From Rhizobium sp. 32-5/1 (GTDB taxonomy: Bacteria > Pseudomonadota > Alphaproteobacteria > Rhizobiales > Rhizobiaceae), in NCBI RefSeq assembly GCF_029537235.1, contig NZ_CP120638.1, forward strand, positions 4,156,501-4,220,500: DNA of 64,000 bases. Reading direction: 5' to 3'. A program made the position numbers and the translations under genes. Of the stretch, positions 45,607 through 55,582 are shown in pieces. Each line of letters opens with the position of its first letter. Positions within the stretch are counted from its first letter, which is position 1. The notes below the pieces were generated by a model. It saw only the letters and a program-made list of their open reading frames with translations. It searched no databases and was not told the DNA's origin.

Positions 45607-46516
45607 GGGCGATAGGCTTTCGGGGTGCCGTGGCGTCCTCACCGGAAAACAGCGCGGCGTTGCGCTTGAGCAGGTCGGCCAGGCGATCGAGTGTCAGGCG
45701 CACTTCCGGCCGTTTCCGGTCGTCGTCATTGACGGCGAGCCAGACGGGATGCGTCAATTCCTCAATCGGCTCGCCATCGCGGATCAGGCCGGGCAGGGAA
45801 TCGCCGAGGAAGAGCGGCAGCACACCGCGTCCCGCGCCAGCGGTAATGAGTTTTGGTAAAAATTCGGGTGCGTTTGTCCAGCTGTGGATGTTCTGTTCGT
45901 GATTGCGGAACACCCATTTTTCGGCAGGCGAGACAGCCACTTCCGTTCCGATCGAAACCCATGGCAGATCGCGGTTCCAGCGCTCCTCTTCCGCGCGGTA
46001 GACACCGTATGCGACGTTCACCGACTTTCTGACGGCGAAGTTTCCGCTGCGCGGCTGTTCGTAGAACATTCCGATCATGCCGTGCCGGAATGTCAGGTCT
46101 TCGTCTGGCAGAAGCCGCTTGCAGCAGAGGCGAAAGCCGTCTGATTTTCCCCGCAGTTCCATCGAGCGTGAGGCCACGAATCCGCCGAGCCAGATATCCC
46201 CGCCGATGGATACGATCGGAAGTGAGAAGGCGTCGCCGTGCCAACGGGTGATGTCTGATACCGTCTTGCGCAGCGTCTCGACATGAAGAAGCAGAACCTC
46301 GCCATCGGGTGCCAGCCGGTAGCCCTGCTGGCTGCGGATGAACAGCGTTCGTCCCATGGTGCGCTCGAGCGCAAGCATGCGCCGGCCGATTGTCGGTGCG
46401 CTGAGCCCCGTCGCCGCTGCGGCCCCTGCCAGCCCGCCTTGCGACGCGACATTAAAGAACAGCTTCAGATCGTTCCAATCGACTTCGTTCAAAGTGCAAG
46501 GCTCCTGTTCCTGCAA
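45584..46516 (-). CDS. LysR family transcriptional regulator
   Basis: 310 residues. N-terminal winged helix: DLKLFFNVASQGGLAGAAAA then TGLSAPTIGRRMLALERTMG, slightly shorter than the standard LysR recognition helix but clear; the effector domain follows (VSIGGDIWLGGFVASRSMEL, LPLFLGDSLPGLIRDGEPIE). The target and inducer are unknown. Overlaps gor convergently by 23 bases, so transcription of the two could interfere. Confidence 0.85.
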   Translation of the reverse strand: MQEQEPCTLNEVDWNDLKLFFNVASQGGLAGAAAATGLSAPTIGRRMLALERTMGRTLFIRSQQGYRLAPDGEVLLLHVETLRKTVSDITRWHGDAFSLPIVSIGGDIWLGGFVASRSMELRGKSDGFRLCCKRLLPDEDLTFRHGMIGMFYEQPRSGNFAVRKSVNVAYGVYRAEEERWNRDLPWVSIGTEVAVSPAEKWVFRNHEQNIHSWTNAPEFLPKLITAGAGRGVLPLFLGDSLPGLIRDGEPIEELTHPVWLAVNDDDRKRPEVRLTLDRLADLLKRNAALFSGEDATAPRKPIALTAVPRS

Positions 46517-46644
46517 ACAGGATAGCGCAAACGGCAGGGCATGGCATCCAACACATATGAAATGTGCGTTTCAACCGTGCTTCTACGGTTGCCTTCCGCA
46601 AGCCACTAAGTGTCTGGCATCGCAACGGGACGAGGAGGATCGCG

Positions 46645-46895
46645 ATGAGCCCGGAATGGATGGTCGTCATCGATGCGGTCGCACAACGGCAAGCGGGGCC
46701 GAAGAATAATGCCTTCGCAGATCCTCTGGAGCGACCTGAATGGGCGCAATTCAACTGGATTTCCCGGCTTCTGACCTGGTGGGTTGCGAGCGTGGCCGCG
46801 TCGTCGCATGGCTATACAAGCAGCCTGACAAGGTCTATAAGCCCCGGACTTCGCGATACCGTACCGGCGAGGAAGACCGGTTGATGAACAGGTGA
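46645..46895 (+). CDS. small hypothetical protein upstream of class II DAHP synthase, frame broken
   Basis: About 83 residues. ATG 46645 has a strong GAGGAGG site. First part: [20 protein letters not shown] and [18 protein letters not shown]; then one G added at 46781-46783 gives [37 protein letters not shown] and TGA at 46893-46895. Both halves look like real protein and the repaired stop lies five bases before the aroF start, so the genes are probably coupled. Family not recognised; Trp-rich and basic at the C-terminus. Confidence 0.6.
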
Positions 46896-46900
46896 GTATC

Positions 46901-48272
46901 ATGGCACAGACTTGGACCCCGAACAGCTGGCGGCAGAAGCCAATCAGCCAAGTGCCGGATTTTCCGGACATGGCGGCGCTTGGCGCAGCCGAAGCACAGC
47001 TCGCAACCTTTCCTCCGCTGGTTTTTGCCGGTGAAGCGCGCCGATTGAAGAGCCAGCTTGCCAATGTTGCAGCCGGCAAGGGTTTTCTGCTGCAGGGGGG
47101 ATTGTGCCGAAAGTTTTGCGGAACATGGCGCGGACACGATTCGTGACTTTTTCCGTGCATTTCTGCAGATGGCCGTGGTGCTGACATTCGGCGCCCAGCA
47201 GCCGGTCGTCAAGGTCGGCCGCATCGCCGGACAGTTTGCCAAACCGCGCTCGTCAAACATCGAGCGTCAGGGTGATGTCGAGCTGCCAAGCTATCGCGGC
47301 GACATTATCAACGGCATAGAGTTCAACGAGAAGGCTCGTATTCCGGACCCGGAACGCCAGATCATGGCGTACCGGCAATCCGCGGCAACGCTCAATCTCC
47401 TGCGCGCTTTCGCGATGGGTGGTTATGCCAATCTCGACAACGTACACCAGTGGATGCTCGGCTTCGTCAAGGAGAGCCCGCAGGCCGAGCGCTACCGCAA
47501 GCTTGCCGATCGGATTTCCGAGACGATGGATTTCATGAAGGCGATCGGCATCACGCCGGAGACCAATCCAAACCTGCGCGAAACCGATTTCTTCACCAGC
47601 CACGAGGCGCTTTTGCTCGGCTACGAACAGGCCCTGACCCGCGTCGATTCGACTTCCGGCGACTGGTATGCCACATCCGGCCACATGATCTGGATCGGTG
47701 ACCGGACGCGCCAGCCCGATCACGCGCATATCGAATATTGCCGTGGAATCAAGAATCCGCTCGGCCTGAAATGCGGTCCGTCGCTGACCGGCGACGGCCT
47801 GATCGAGCTGATCGACCTGCTCAATCCGCAGAACGAAGCCGGTCGCCTGACGCTGATCTGCCGCTTCGGCCACGACAAGGTCGCCGAGCACCTGCCGCGT
47901 CTTATTCGTGCCGTGGAAAAGGAAGGCCGCAAGGTCGTCTGGTCCTGTGACCCGATGCACGGCAACACGATTACGCTCAACCACTACAAGACGCGGCCGT
48001 TCGAGCGCATCCTGTCGGAAGTCGAAAGCTTCTTCCAGATCCACCGCGCCGAAGGCACGCATCCGGGCGGCATCCATATCGAGATGACCGGCAACGACGT
48101 GACGGAATGCACTGGTGGCGCGAGGGCGCTGTCCGGCGCCGATCTTGGCGATCGCTACCACACCCATTGCGATCCACGCCTCAATGCCGACCAGGCGCTG
48201 GAACTGGCCTTCCTGCTTGCCGAACGCATGAAGGGTGGTCGTGACGAAAAGCGCATGGTCGCCAATGGCTGA
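46901..48272 (+). CDS. aroF: class II 3-deoxy-7-phosphoheptulonate (DAHP) synthase, frame broken
   Basis: About 457 residues. First enzyme of the shikimate pathway, plant-type class II. N-terminus [19 protein letters not shown] is the family start; [70 protein letters not shown] and [16 protein letters not shown] carry the substrate and metal sites. The frame breaks at the G run 47095-47100. The family motif LLQGGDCAES would need eight G where six are seen, so two bases are probably missing. Start ATG 46901; GTG 46892 is possible. The symbol varies between genomes (aroF/aroG). Confidence 0.92.
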
Positions 48273-48319
48273 GCGAAGGCATCAGACTTTCTGATCCTTT
48301 CTCCATCGGTTTGAAATTG

Positions 48320-48360
48320 ACAAAGCCGGTCCAGCTTCCCAAGCTGGGCCGGCTTTGTTT
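48320..48360 (+). terminator. terminator after class II DAHP synthase gene
   Basis: Long stem 48320-48337/48341-48358 (ACAAAGCCGG... pairing with ...CCGGCTTTGT), 18 bp with one mismatch and a CCC loop, followed by GTTTTG. Confidence 0.88.
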
Positions 48361-48377
48361 TGTTGGGGGTGGTGATC

Positions 48378-48776
48378 TTGGACGATGTTCATACGGGTGG
48401 TTGCGCCTGCGGCGCGGTGAGATTTGTCGTCCGGGGCCCGCTTGGTGACGTGGGTGCCTGCCATTGCTCGCAATGCCGCCGGCAGACAGGCCTCTATTAT
48501 GCCACGACAAATGTCGCGGACGGCCATCTCGACTGGGAGGGGCTTGACGTCATGACGCGATATCGGTCGAGCCCAGAGGCGGATAGGGGCTTTTGCAGCG
48601 TCTGCGGATCGGCGCTGTACTGGAAAGCGGATGGCAGCGAAGAGACATCGCTGATGGCCGGTGCCTTCGACCAGCCGTCAGGTCTGAAGATCGCCTATCA
48701 CATCTTCTGTGCCGACAAGGCGGACTTCTACGAAATCGAGGACGGGCTGCCGCAGTTTGCGCAGTCCAACAGTTGA
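48378..48776 (+). CDS. GFA family zinc protein
   Basis: 132 residues from TTG 48378 (GGGGGTGGTG upstream; GTG starts at 48369 or 48372 are also possible). Zn ligands in GGCACGAVRF, ACHCSQCRRQTG and FCSVCGSALYW, as in the other GFA protein of the window but only distantly similar to it. Lies right behind the DAHP-synthase terminator, so it probably has its own weak promoter. Function unknown. Confidence 0.82.
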   Translation: MDDVHTGGCACGAVRFVVRGPLGDVGACHCSQCRRQTGLYYATTNVADGHLDWEGLDVMTRYRSSPEADRGFCSVCGSALYWKADGSEETSLMAGAFDQPSGLKIAYHIFCADKADFYEIEDGLPQFAQSNS

Positions 48777-48778
48777 TC

Positions 48779-49747
48779 TCACCCTGATCTGTCAGACCGG
48801 GGCATATTGACTGGCGGTGTGAAACTCTGCAATGGCCCTGCGCAGTTCAGCGTTTCGAGTGCGTCACGATAGGCTTTATCGAGCGCTGAAAACTTCACGG
48901 CTTGCCAGCGGGCATAGTCATCAATCAACAAGGGCTTTATCCAGAGCCGCGCGCTCACGGTGCGGTCCTCCCAGCCGATAAGGTCAAGTGCCTCGACGCG
49001 AGCGAAAAGCCGGCGGACGTGGGTGCGTGAAATGGAAAAATGCTTTGAAAGTTCGGCAAAGCGGAGCTGTTCCACCCAGTGGAGCCCGTTTTCAGAATTC
49101 AGATTAACGACACGTGCCATTAGGTCATCGAGAATCAGTCCGCCGGATTCTGTCCATACGAAGGTCGCAATGCTTAGCGGCGGTTCGCGCCAGGCCGGGT
49201 CCGCTATCAATTGTTTGGCGGCCCGCGGCTGGGCATGGTTGAAAATCTGCGGGTGGCTCTCCAGCGTTCTGACGCGTTCCCCGCCATCGAGAAGATCCAG
49301 ACTGCGCATCTGGCCGCGGAACCACAGGTACATTGCTTCGTGGCTGACTTCCGTTGGCTCCAACGGTCGGCTTCGACGGTTGGTAAAACCGGGGACATCA
49401 CGGATGAACTTGTAGGCCTGCATTTCTGCTAGAAAAGCGGTGGCCGTGTTCCTGCTTGCGGCGCCAAATTCCACTATGATTTCAAGCAGGCGAGCCGCTG
49501 TGATGCCGGAGAGTGGATTGGCAGGATCGCGCTCAAGGTGAAGCGCGAAAGCGGCATGCGTCAACAGCCATTTCTGTTGCGCTGCCACCAGCCGGGCAAC
49601 ACGCGGAAAGCGGTCGTACAGCTCAATCAGGTGCCGCGCGCCCTGCTGCAAGGTCGGAAGGAATATCGGGTTCGCCATCAGAGCCTGTACTGAAAGGAAC
49701 CCGGATTCCGCCGGATCGGCGACTGGAGAGTTTGGCAAGCAGTTCAT
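48779..49747 (-). CDS. hypothetical protein with two winged-helix regions, putative regulator
   Basis: 322 residues. Two segments look like winged helices: residues ~75-135 (LSGITAARLLEIIVEFGAAS then RNTATAFLAEMQAYKFIRDV) and ~235-280 (FAELSKHFSISRTHVRRLFA then RVEALDLIGWEDRTVS). I do not recognise a named family. No membrane segment. The start at 49747 has a weak ribosome site; 49678 is an alternative. Upstream (49801-49917) lie three inverted repeats that could be its operators. Confidence 0.6.
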   Translation of the reverse strand: MNCLPNSPVADPAESGFLSVQALMANPIFLPTLQQGARHLIELYDRFPRVARLVAAQQKWLLTHAAFALHLERDPANPLSGITAARLLEIIVEFGAASRNTATAFLAEMQAYKFIRDVPGFTNRRSRPLEPTEVSHEAMYLWFRGQMRSLDLLDGGERVRTLESHPQIFNHAQPRAAKQLIADPAWREPPLSIATFVWTESGGLILDDLMARVVNLNSENGLHWVEQLRFAELSKHFSISRTHVRRLFARVEALDLIGWEDRTVSARLWIKPLLIDDYARWQAVKFSALDKAYRDALETLNCAGPLQSFTPPVNMPRSDRSG

Positions 49748-49800
49748 GGCGTAGCGTCAGCCCAATGCTCGTGTTCAATCTGCCGTGTTCAAAGGTTTAG

Positions 49801-49917
49801 AGAGTAATGATGCCACTTTACTCTTTGATTCCAGTAAACTTACGTTGTGATTATAACGCTTGAGCGTTACGATTTATTCAATAAAATTCAACCGGATGAC
49901 TCTTCGTTATCCGGTTG
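49801..49917. promoter_or_regulatory. AT-rich intergenic region with three inverted repeats
   Basis: Between the putative regulator and DUF1003 genes (268 bases). Repeats: AGAGTAA (49801-49807)/TTACTCT (49818-49824); TAACGCT (49854-49860)/AGCGTTA (49863-49869) with a two-base centre; CAACCGGAT/ATCCGGTTG (49889-49917). The last, read on the minus strand, is followed by AATTTTATT and may terminate the DUF1003 transcript. Confidence 0.5.
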
Positions 49918-50015
49918 ACTGGGAGCTGGATCGCAAGACCCTTCTCTGATGCACATAGTTGTTCGTTTCTGGATGCGTGCGGCTCGCAAAGCACGGCTCA
50001 GGGGCCTGTTGAATA

Positions 50016-50564
50016 TCACTGCGCCGGATGCACTTTCGACGCCGCAGACAGGGCCGTTTCAAGCCGTGCAACATCCGCCCGCAAAGCGGATATTTCGTTG
50101 AGGAGAACCGTATCGATCTTGTGGTGCAGGGCGATCAGTTCGACTTCCGATTTCAGATTAACCTGATAGTCCTTCGACGCGTCGAAACGATCCCTCTCGG
50201 CCTGCCGGTTTTGCGACATCATGATGATCGGCGCCTGCAAAGCTGCGACCATGGAAAGGAGCAGGTTGAGGAAGATGAAGGGGTAGGGATCGAACGCCTC
50301 GCGCGTCAGAAGCACGGTGTTGGCCACGGTCCATCCGCCAAGAAAGATGAGAAAGCCCACGATGAAGGACCAGGAGCCACCGACCTTGGCAATGTTGTCG
50401 GAGAGGCGCTCGCCGAATGACTGGCTGGCACTGAAGGCGGCATTGGTGTCTGTCGAGAGGATCTTGCCTTCGCGCGAGTGATCGAGCACCTCGCGCTCGA
50501 CATCGCCCAATTCGCTCCGCGGTTTTCCGAACAGGATCTGGGAGACGTCGTTGATTTGGGACAT
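50016..50564 (-). CDS. DUF1003 membrane protein
   Basis: 182 residues. DUF1003 core: SFGERLSDNIAKVGGSWSFI, a first helix, WTVANTVLLTREAFDPYPFI, second helix FLNLLLSMVAALQAPIIMMS, then QNRQAERDRFDASKDYQVNL. C-terminal coiled coil. Likely two membrane helices with a cytosolic tail; some relatives are annotated as cyclic-nucleotide or metal-linked proteins but function is unknown. GGAG eight bases before the ATG. Confidence 0.87.
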   Translation of the reverse strand: MSQINDVSQILFGKPRSELGDVEREVLDHSREGKILSTDTNAAFSASQSFGERLSDNIAKVGGSWSFIVGFLIFLGGWTVANTVLLTREAFDPYPFIFLNLLLSMVAALQAPIIMMSQNRQAERDRFDASKDYQVNLKSEVELIALHHKIDTVLLNEISALRADVARLETALSAASKVHPAQ

Positions 50565-50696
50565 GGCAAGGCTCCGGGGGCGGTGAGCGCTCGTTCTATC
50601 GCATTGACCAAATTTCAGAAATCAAAATTCCGGAAAGGCAGCGCATGGATTTGCGATGCCGGGTCACGGGCTCTCATGGCGTTCCCGCCGATGCGT

Positions 50697-52631
50697 CTAC
50701 ATTGCCGGCGCTGGATAGAGTTCGGCGTGGGACTCAAAGAACCGATCCGTTCCGAAGCGTTTGCCGAACATCATGTCGTGCTGCAGGAAGCGGTAGTCGC
50801 GAATGGCAGGGGCAACCTGCTTGGCACGCGACCAGCCAGGCTTTTCCTTGCCCTTGGCGTCGACCAGCATGTAGCGGTCAATGATCGGGTACTGCTTGAA
50901 CACCCGGCCGAGGAAGCCCGTGTAATAGGGATGCTCGAAGCCGCCCTGCTTGAGGATCTGGTAGGACAGGAAGGCAGGGCTGATGCTGCCGACGTCCTTC
51001 TTCGGTCCTGTTTTGTTTGACCAGATGACGAGCGGGGTTTCATGCTGCGCCTTCATCTGCGCGAGTGGACCCTTGCGCTCTGCCGTGACGCCCTTCATGA
51101 AGCCGGTGTTCGAATAGACGGTGTTGAGCGGCGGGAGGTGATCGCCGAACAGGACGATGATCGTTTCGCGGTCACGCTTCTTTGCCCAGTCCATCAGCAT
51201 CTTCAAGCTGTCGTCGGCTTCCTTGACGCCCTGCGCATAGGTGGCGAGCAACTGGCGGTCAGCTTCGGGCAGATCGCCTTCGACCTTGATCGTGTTCTTG
51301 GCATAGCGGTTGACTTCGTAGGGGCCGTGGCCCTGCAGGGTAACCGTGAAGAAGAAGAACGGATCGCGCAGTTCATCGGCCTGCCGGATGATTTCCTTGG
51401 TCAGCGCTTCATCGGATGCGAAGATGCCGCGCTTCTGCATGACCGGCATATTTTCTTCCGACTTGAAGTCGTCGAAACCGAAGGACTTGTAGACGGCGCT
51501 GCGGTTCCAGAACCATTTCTGGAACGGGTGCACGGCACGCGAAACGTAACCTTCGCCGCGGAAGAAGGTGGCGAGCGAGGGGATCGGGTTACGGATATAT
51601 TGCTGGTAGGGAATGCTGCCATAGGGCAGGAAGGCGTTGGAGAAACCGGTCAGCGCTTCGAATTCCACGTTCGCGGTCATGCCGCCGAATTCCGGCGAGA
51701 ACACGTCGCCGGACTGCATCTCGCGGATGGTCGGCATCGGATCGGGCGTGAGCGTGACGTTCGGCAGGCGGGTCGGATCCCAGAAGGATTCGCTCATCAG
51801 CACGATGACGTCAGGCTTGCCGCGATGGCTGGTGCCGACCGGAAGCGAAGGATTGACGGGGATCTTGTCGATCGCTTCGCCCATGTAGCCTGCAGGTGCC
51901 GTGACATTGGCCATCGGCAGGTTGAGCATGAAGGCCATGACGAAACCGTTGTGACGATAATTTTCCGTCTGGTCCCACATCATCGGAATGACCTGCAGCC
52001 GGTCGCGAACCCAGGAAAATTGGTTGTAGTCCATGATGTGGTAGAAGGAGACGAGCAGCGGCAGCGTCACCGCCAGCTTGGCCATGCGGCGCTTGCGCGT
52101 CATCGTTGGAAAATTCCGCCATGCATAGCGGATCATCAGGGAAAGCCCGATGACGGACAGCACCAGGCCGACGACGATGCCGACAGCCGTCCAGGGGCGA
52201 TCGCGGACCAGAACGGGCATCAGCTCCATGATTTGGCGGCCGAACAGGAAATCGGTCGGGTAGAGCGGATCGGAGAGAAAGATCTGTTTCTGCTGCGTCA
52301 GAAGTGCTGGAATCAGCGCGACGGGGGCAAGCAGCACTGCGGCATAGTTTTCGCGGCCGAACAGCGCGTCCACAGCCAGAAAGACCAGGAAAAATACGCC
52401 AGCCGTCGTCCAGGCCGGGCGCATTGGATCGAGAAAGAAAAGACCGGCTTCTGAAATCGAGCTGCGGGCGATCCATTCGACGATGAACACAAGCGTGATA
52501 GCAAGAAGCAGCGACAGTGCCAGTCGTCGGGCTAGAGCGACGGCCTTTGGGTAACGAAGCGAAAGCGTTTCCTGCGCGGTAAAAACCTCGGGCGCGGGCG
52601 CGGCATGCGTCACCGATTCAAAACTGGCCAA
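50697..52631 (-). CDS. LTA synthase-like phosphoglycerol transferase (sulfatase fold)
   Basis: 644 residues from a TTG start at 52631 chosen because GGAG lies six bases upstream. Five N-terminal helices (~30-190), then a periplasmic sulfatase-fold domain: VIVLMSESFWDPTRLPNVTL (metal site), nucleophile Thr in SPEFGGMTANVEFEALTGFS, PFFFFTVTLQGHGPYEV and VLFGDHLPPLNTVYSN. Related to LtaS, OpgB and to the rhizobial CgmB type that adds phosphoglycerol from phosphatidylglycerol to periplasmic cyclic beta-glucans. Which acceptor is used cannot be read from the sequence. Releases diacylglycerol, substrate of DgkA. Confidence 0.87.
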   Translation of the reverse strand: MASFESVTHAAPAPEVFTAQETLSLRYPKAVALARRLALSLLLAITLVFIVEWIARSSISEAGLFFLDPMRPAWTTAGVFFLVFLAVDALFGRENYAAVLLAPVALIPALLTQQKQIFLSDPLYPTDFLFGRQIMELMPVLVRDRPWTAVGIVVGLVLSVIGLSLMIRYAWRNFPTMTRKRRMAKLAVTLPLLVSFYHIMDYNQFSWVRDRLQVIPMMWDQTENYRHNGFVMAFMLNLPMANVTAPAGYMGEAIDKIPVNPSLPVGTSHRGKPDVIVLMSESFWDPTRLPNVTLTPDPMPTIREMQSGDVFSPEFGGMTANVEFEALTGFSNAFLPYGSIPYQQYIRNPIPSLATFFRGEGYVSRAVHPFQKWFWNRSAVYKSFGFDDFKSEENMPVMQKRGIFASDEALTKEIIRQADELRDPFFFFTVTLQGHGPYEVNRYAKNTIKVEGDLPEADRQLLATYAQGVKEADDSLKMLMDWAKKRDRETIIVLFGDHLPPLNTVYSNTGFMKGVTAERKGPLAQMKAQHETPLVIWSNKTGPKKDVGSISPAFLSYQILKQGGFEHPYYTGFLGRVFKQYPIIDRYMLVDAKGKEKPGWSRAKQVAPAIRDYRFLQHDMMFGKRFGTDRFFESHAELYPAPAM

Positions 52632-52924
52632 GGTTTTCTCCAATATCACAAAACATTCGTACAAGTGTCATACAGCTGTCATTTTGAACAGGGGATGAAT
52701 AAGTCAGGCGCTGCTGCGCCTGCCGGTTTCCCCGCAATCCTTCTTGCTCATCCGGTCGAGCGGTAGGCGAGAAGACGAACGCCGCCGGAAGCGTGGCAGC
52801 TTCACGAAGCACCTGCATTTTTTCGGTTTTCGAGGCATCGGCGTGGGCATTTTGATGCGGGATGCGCTAAATAAGTCCGGTATCCATGTTGCGTCCCAGA
52901 ATGACAAGTGAAGACAGGCCTGCC

Positions 52925-54604
52925 ATGACCCTGCAAAAGACCATCTCCAATACATTCCGCATCGCTGTCGCGCAGCTCAATCCCACCGTCGGCGATATTG
53001 TCGGCAACCTTGCCAAGGCGCGCGAGGCCCGCGCGGATGCGGCGCGGCATGGGGCGGACCTTCTGCTTCTGACGGAATTGTTCATCTCGGGTTATCCGCC
53101 CGAAGACCTGGTTCTGAAACCGGCTTTCCTGAACGCCTGTCGCAAGGCGATCGACCAGTTGGCTGCCGACACGGCGGATGGCGGGCCGGGTGTGATCATC
53201 GGTTTCCCCAGGCAGGACGAGACGGGCCGGTACAATTCAGTCGCCGTTCTCGATGGCGGCATTGTCATTGCCGTGCGCGACAAGGTCGATCTGCCGAACT
53301 ATGGCGAGTTCGACGAGAAGCGCGTCTTCGATCAGGGGGCGATGCCGGGACCGGTGAATTTTCGCGGCGTGCGGCTCGGCATTCCGATCTGCGAGGACAT
53401 CTGGGGCGATCTCGGTGTCTGCGAGACGCTGGCGGAAAGCGGCGCCGAAATCCTGCTGTCGCCGAACGGATCGCCCTACTATCGCGACAAGATCGACGTC
53501 CGCCACCAGATCGTCATCAAGCAGGTGATCGATACCGGCCTTCCCATGCTCTATGCCAACCAGCTTGGCGGCCAGGACGAACTGGTTTTCGACGGCGCGA
53601 GCTTTGCCGTCAATACCGACAGGCTGCTTGCCTTCCAGATGAGCCAGTTCGAAGAGGCCGTCTCCATTTCGGAATGGACGCGCGAGGAGGGCGGTTGGAT
53701 CTGCGGCAAGGGGCTGATGTCGCGCCTGCCGGAAAAGGAGGAGGCGGACTACCGCGCCTGCATGATCGGCCTGCGTGACTACGTCAACAAGAACGGCTTC
53801 AAGAATGTCGTGCTGGGCCTTTCCGGCGGTATCGATTCGGCGATCTGCGCAGCGCTGGCTGTCGATGCGCTGGGCGAGGAGCGGCTGCGCACCGTCATGC
53901 TGCCCTATCGCTACACCTCGATGGATTCCTTCAAGGATGCCGAGGACTGCGCCAAGGCGCTGGGCTGCCGTTATGACGTGATTGCGATCGAGGAGCCCGT
54001 GCAGGGTTTTATGAACGCGCTTGCCGATACGTTCGAAGGAACCGAGTCCGGCATTACCGAGGAAAACCTGCAGAGCCGCGCGCGTGGCGTCATCCTGATG
54101 GCGCTGTCGAACAAGTTTGGCTCCATGGTGGTGACGACAGGCAACAAGTCGGAAATGTCGGTCGGCTACGCCACGCTCTACGGCGACATGAACGGCGGCT
54201 TCAATCCGATCAAGGACCTCTACAAGATGCAGGTCTATGCGCTGTCGCGCTGGCGCAACACCACCGTGCCGCCCGGCGCGCTCGGCCCCTCCGGCGAGGT
54301 GATCCCGAAGAACATCATCGACAAGGCGCCGTCCGCCGAATTGCGGCCCAACCAGACCGACCAGGATTCGCTGCCGCCCTATCCGGTGCTCGACGACATT
54401 CTGGAATGCCTGGTCGAAAAGGAGATGAGCACGGAGGAGATCGTCGCCCGCGGCCATGATGTGCCGACGGTGCACCGGATCGAGCACCTGCTCTATGTCG
54501 CCGAATACAAGCGCCGCCAGTCGGCGCCGGGGGTGAAGATCACCCGCAAGAATTTCGGGCGCGATCGCCGCTATCCGATCACCAATCGTTTTCGCGACCG
54601 CTGA
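52925..54604 (+). CDS. nadE: glutamine-dependent NAD+ synthetase
   Basis: 559 residues. N-terminal nitrilase-type glutaminase domain: Glu in LLLLTELFISGYPPEDL, Lys in RDKVDLPNYGEFDEKRVFD, Cys in LGIPICEDIWGDLG. C-terminal synthetase domain: PP-loop VVLGLSGGIDSAICAALA, GNKSEMSVGYATLYGDMNGG. Makes NAD from deamido-NAD, glutamine and ATP. Start ATG 52925 (MTLQKTISNT) preferred; 52901 is possible. The 293 bases before it, shared with the divergent phosphoglycerol transferase, contain no gene. Confidence 0.95.
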   Translation: MTLQKTISNTFRIAVAQLNPTVGDIVGNLAKAREARADAARHGADLLLLTELFISGYPPEDLVLKPAFLNACRKAIDQLAADTADGGPGVIIGFPRQDETGRYNSVAVLDGGIVIAVRDKVDLPNYGEFDEKRVFDQGAMPGPVNFRGVRLGIPICEDIWGDLGVCETLAESGAEILLSPNGSPYYRDKIDVRHQIVIKQVIDTGLPMLYANQLGGQDELVFDGASFAVNTDRLLAFQMSQFEEAVSISEWTREEGGWICGKGLMSRLPEKEEADYRACMIGLRDYVNKNGFKNVVLGLSGGIDSAICAALAVDALGEERLRTVMLPYRYTSMDSFKDAEDCAKALGCRYDVIAIEEPVQGFMNALADTFEGTESGITEENLQSRARGVILMALSNKFGSMVVTTGNKSEMSVGYATLYGDMNGGFNPIKDLYKMQVYALSRWRNTTVPPGALGPSGEVIPKNIIDKAPSAELRPNQTDQDSLPPYPVLDDILECLVEKEMSTEEIVARGHDVPTVHRIEHLLYVAEYKRRQSAPGVKITRKNFGRDRRYPITNRFRDR

Positions 54605-54624
54605 CCTCCAGGGAAAGAGACGCC

Positions 54625-55454
54625 GTGCGCAGTTCCGTTGAAATTTTCGATATCCAAACGGGGAAGCGCGTGTCGTTTGGCAGACGGACGATCTCGTCGA
54701 GGCGCCGAATTTTGCGCCGGACGGGCAGTCGCTGGTGATCAATGGCGACGGGTTGCTCTACCGGTTACCGCTGGATGGCGGCGAACCCGTGCGGATCGAC
54801 ACTGGCTTTGCCGTCAACTGCAACAACGACCATGGCATTTCGCCTGACGGTGCGACGATCGTCATCAGCGATAAGACCGAATTCGGAAAATCGACCATCT
54901 ACACGCTGCCAGCCGACGGTGGCGTGCCGACGCAAGTGACGCCCAACCTGCCGTCCTACTGGCACGGCTGTTCGCCCGACGGTCTGACGCTTTCCTATTG
55001 TGGCATCCGCGATAATGTTTTCGACATCTACACGATCCCGGTGACCGGCGGCGAGGAGACCCGGCTGACCTTCGGCGAGGGGCGCAATGACGGGCCGGAC
55101 TATGCGCCGGACGGGCAGTGGATCTATTTCAACTCCAGCCGCACCGGCCGCATGCAGATCTGGCGCGTACGTCCTGACAGTTCCGATGTCCAGCGCATCA
55201 CCGACAGCGAATATGGAGACTGGTTTCCCCATCCATCGCCCGATGGAAAACGTCTGCTGGTGCTTTCCTATGACGGTGACGTCTTCGACCATCCGCGCGA
55301 CCTTGACGTCCGCCTGCGGCTTATGGACCCGGATGGCGGCAATGCCCGCGTGCTGTTTAACCTGTTCGGCGGGCAGGGCACGATCAACGTCCCCTGTTGG
55401 GCGCCGGACGGCCAGGCATTTGCCTTCGTGCGTTATGAGCCAGCACTGGACTGA
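54625..55454 (+). CDS. PD40/TolB-like beta-propeller protein, frame broken
   Basis: About 276 residues. At least six PD40 units are visible by their core: NFAPDGQSLV, GISPDGATIV, CSPDGLTLSYCG, YAPDGQWIYFNSS, PSPDGKRLLVLS and WAPDGQAFAFV, as in TolB propellers. No signal peptide, so probably cytosolic, unlike TolB. GTG start at 54625 gives SSVEIFDIQTGK; one G added near 54661-54667 joins it to ARVVWQTDDLVEAPNFAPDG. Lies 20 bases after nadE. Function unknown. Confidence 0.83.
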
Positions 55455-55582
55455 ACCGGCAGGTTTTAATCCTTTCCCAACCAGCTTGTTTAAAAGAAAT
55501 TTCCAGTTTCCCGGCTATGCTTTCCGTAATCCGGCGGCGTTGCCCTTGAGGCTGACAGGCGCCCAAAAGGACGAGGGGCGTC

